Shown here piece by piece: positions 5,735 through 6,653 of a stretch of DNA of 6,653 nucleotides. The stretch is from positions 1 through 6,653 of the forward strand of contig USKH01000065.1 of assembly GCA_900555125.1 (NCBI GenBank). The letters run 5' to 3'. Position 1 is the stretch's first letter. Every line of letters starts with the position of its first letter. Position numbers and translations under genes: made by a program. The notes beneath the pieces are model-generated. The model was not told where the DNA came from. It ran no database searches and worked only from the letters and a program-made list of their open reading frames with translations. This stretch comes from an uncultured Clostridium sp. (GTDB lineage Bacteria; Bacillota; Clostridia; Christensenellales; Pumilibacteraceae).

Positions 5735-5763
5735 CAAGTACTATGCGTCGCGTAGTACTTGAT
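5733..5763. repeat. 31-bp near-perfect inverted repeat between yebC and the RadC-like gene
   Basis: The left arm ATCAAGTACTATGCG (5733-5747) and right arm CGCGTAGTACTTGAT (5749-5763) flank a single central T. The outer 11 bases are perfectly complementary, the next pair is T-G, and the inner three are complementary. As DNA it is a large dyad suited to a dimeric regulator. As RNA it forms a strong hairpin just upstream of the ribosome binding site at 5773. No T-tract follows on the + strand, so it is not a standard terminator. Confidence 0.9.
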
Positions 5764-5772
5764 GTAATATGT

Positions 5773-5790
5773 GGAGGTGAGATTGTTTTG
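5773..5790 (+). promoter_or_regulatory. Strong ribosome binding site with TTG start for the RadC-like gene
   Basis: GGAGGTGA (5773-5780) is an eight-base match to the complement of the 16S rRNA 3' end, with a 7-nt gap to TTG 5788. No ATG or GTG lies in this frame near the site; the first in-frame ATG encodes residue 18, after the conserved HSGHRDR. The strong SD therefore fixes the TTG as the start. Confidence 0.8.
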
Positions 5791-6653
5791 AATAAAAATA
5801 ACGACGAAATAAATTATCATTCCGGACACAGGGATAGAATGAGACAACGCTTCAATGCAGATCCGGAAATGATGACATTTCAGGAACATGAAATGCTTGA
5901 ATTTATTCTCAACACCGTGATTCCGAGAAAAGATACTAACGATATAGCGCACGCACTGATTGCTCAAAGCGGTTCTTTATACGGAGTGTTTAACGCAACC
6001 GTCGACGATCTTGCGTCGGTTAAGGGCATGACGGTAAGCGCAGCGTATTTATTGGGGAGTATTATTCCGATTGTAAGAAAAGCACTTCGCTCATCGGGTG
6101 AGAACAATATGAAAAAGGTTCTTAATTACGGTGACGCCGCAGACTTTTTTCACACGTTTTTTATGTCGAGAAACACCGAATGCCTTTGCGTTATGTATAT
6201 GGGAACCAGATATAATATTATCAAGACGGTTGTTATTAACGATCTGAGTCCCTCGTCGGTATCGCTTAATGTAAGAAGCGTTGCCGCAACCGCAATAAAG
6301 TGCGGCGCGCGTTACGTTATGCTTGGACACAATCATCCGTCGGACTCGCCGATGCCGTCCGAAAACGATTTCATGTTGATTTGGGATTTGTTTAACGCTC
6401 TTGCCGGACTTGATATAATTCTGCTCGATAATTTTATTTTTACCGAACAAGGCTTTCTCAGCTTCAGAAATGTCGGTATACTGCACAAATTCGCAAACGA
6501 GTATAACCAGAGAAATCCGTCGCATTTATTGAAGGAAGACAATAAATCCATTTCGCTTTACGTAACCGAATTGAAACAGTATCTTGTTAAGGTTTCTCAA
6601 CTGAAAGAGGAGAACCTTACTGAGCTTATTACCGTTGAGGATTTTATTAAGGA
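5788..6653 (+). CDS. RadC-family (DUF2466/UPF0758) JAB-domain protein, divergent, 3' partial
   Basis: 288 codons are visible and the frame is open at the right edge. The N-terminus SGHRDRMRQRF, EHEMLEFILNTVIPRKDTNDIAHALI and the DLASVKGM region (about 75-82) match RadC-family proteins. The helix-hairpin-helix is degenerate, with Gly-Met-Thr where Gly-Ile-Gly is usual. The C-terminal JAB/MPN metal-binding domain carries HNHPSDSPMPSEND (His181, His183, Asp194, the JAMM HxH-x10-D pattern). The Pro-Arg-Glu segment normally upstream reads LNVRSV here, so the expected glutamate is not evident. Typical members end near residue 225-230, but this one continues at least 58 residues past EQGFLSFRNVGIL with a charged, probably helical segment. 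Despite the name, a DNA repair role for the family is unproven. Functions of JAMM-type domains include metal-dependent isopeptide cleavage, but none can be assigned here. Confidence 0.85.
   Translation, partial: MNKNNDEINYHSGHRDRMRQRFNADPEMMTFQEHEMLEFILNTVIPRKDTNDIAHALIAQSGSLYGVFNATVDDLASVKGMTVSAAYLLGSIIPIVRKALRSSGENNMKKVLNYGDAADFFHTFFMSRNTECLCVMYMGTRYNIIKTVVINDLSPSSVSLNVRSVAATAIKCGARYVMLGHNHPSDSPMPSENDFMLIWDLFNALAGLDIILLDNFIFTEQGFLSFRNVGILHKFANEYNQRNPSHLLKEDNKSISLYVTELKQYLVKVSQLKEENLTELITVEDFIK

Noticed and set aside
5733..5763. The palindrome as the yebC terminator or a CIRCE element
   Set aside because: No T-tract follows on the + strand. The arms do not match CIRCE (TTAGCACTC), and no heat-shock gene is present.
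6091..6551. Minus-strand frames of 144 and 72 codons near the right end
   Set aside because: Both lie opposite the RadC-family frame, which carries the conserved JAMM motif; neither has family features.
1..6653. tRNA, rRNA, CRISPR, insertion sequence, phage or toxin-antitoxin content
   Set aside because: Gene-by-gene reading showed no cloverleaf, spaced repeats, transposase or integrase motifs. The only gaps over 100 bp hold regulatory sequence or terminators.

Overview
The window looks like a chromosomal housekeeping stretch from a member of the Bacillota, most likely an uncultured Clostridia-type anaerobe. The grounds are the pta-ackA acetate pathway, strong GGAGG-type ribosome binding sites, an infC-rpmI-rplT operon behind a transcription attenuator, a YsgA-like rRNA methyltransferase, a YebC of Clostridia type and a divergent RadC-family protein. 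All recognised genes are on the + strand. I see no tRNA, rRNA, CRISPR array, insertion sequence or phage gene.

Region 1 (2-2830) is the acetate/ATP module. It opens inside a reading frame whose first ~47 codons are MiaA (tRNA dimethylallyltransferase) and whose remaining ~237 codons are the C-terminal part of phosphate acetyltransferase (Pta). The two are joined in frame near 137-156, either by an assembly join or by a real deletion fusion. A complete acetate kinase gene (ackA) and a ComF-type phosphoribosyltransferase gene follow, ending in a probable terminator. Pta and AckA together convert acetyl-CoA to acetate with ATP formation.

Region 2 (2874-4184) is the translation operon infC-rpmI-rplT. 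A consensus promoter (TTGACA, 17 bp, extended TGCTATAAT) drives a ~125 nt leader that ends in an intrinsic terminator just before infC, as expected for L20-type autoregulation. A 13-codon ORF has its Shine-Dalgarno sequence in the 5' arm of that terminator and its ATG in the loop, and its stop codon overlaps the infC start. infC has no usable ATG/GTG/TTG and must begin at AUU or AUC. The operon closes with a strong terminator after rplT.

Region 3 (4185-5691) holds a SpoU/TrmH-family RNA 2'-O-methyltransferase and yebC. The methyltransferase ATG directly follows the T-tract of the rplT terminator, and its only SD-like sequence lies in the terminator's 3' arm.

Region 4 (5692-6653) has a possible promoter overlapped by a 31-bp near-perfect palindrome, then a TTG-started RadC/JAB-domain protein that runs off the window. 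Its helix-hairpin-helix is degenerate, the JAMM glutamate is not evident, and it has a C-terminal extension.

I did not find a clearly new multi-gene system. The most interesting material is regulatory: the nested attenuator/small ORF/AUU start at infC, the terminator-RBS overlap after rplT and the palindrome before the RadC-like gene. The MiaA-Pta join also needs verification.
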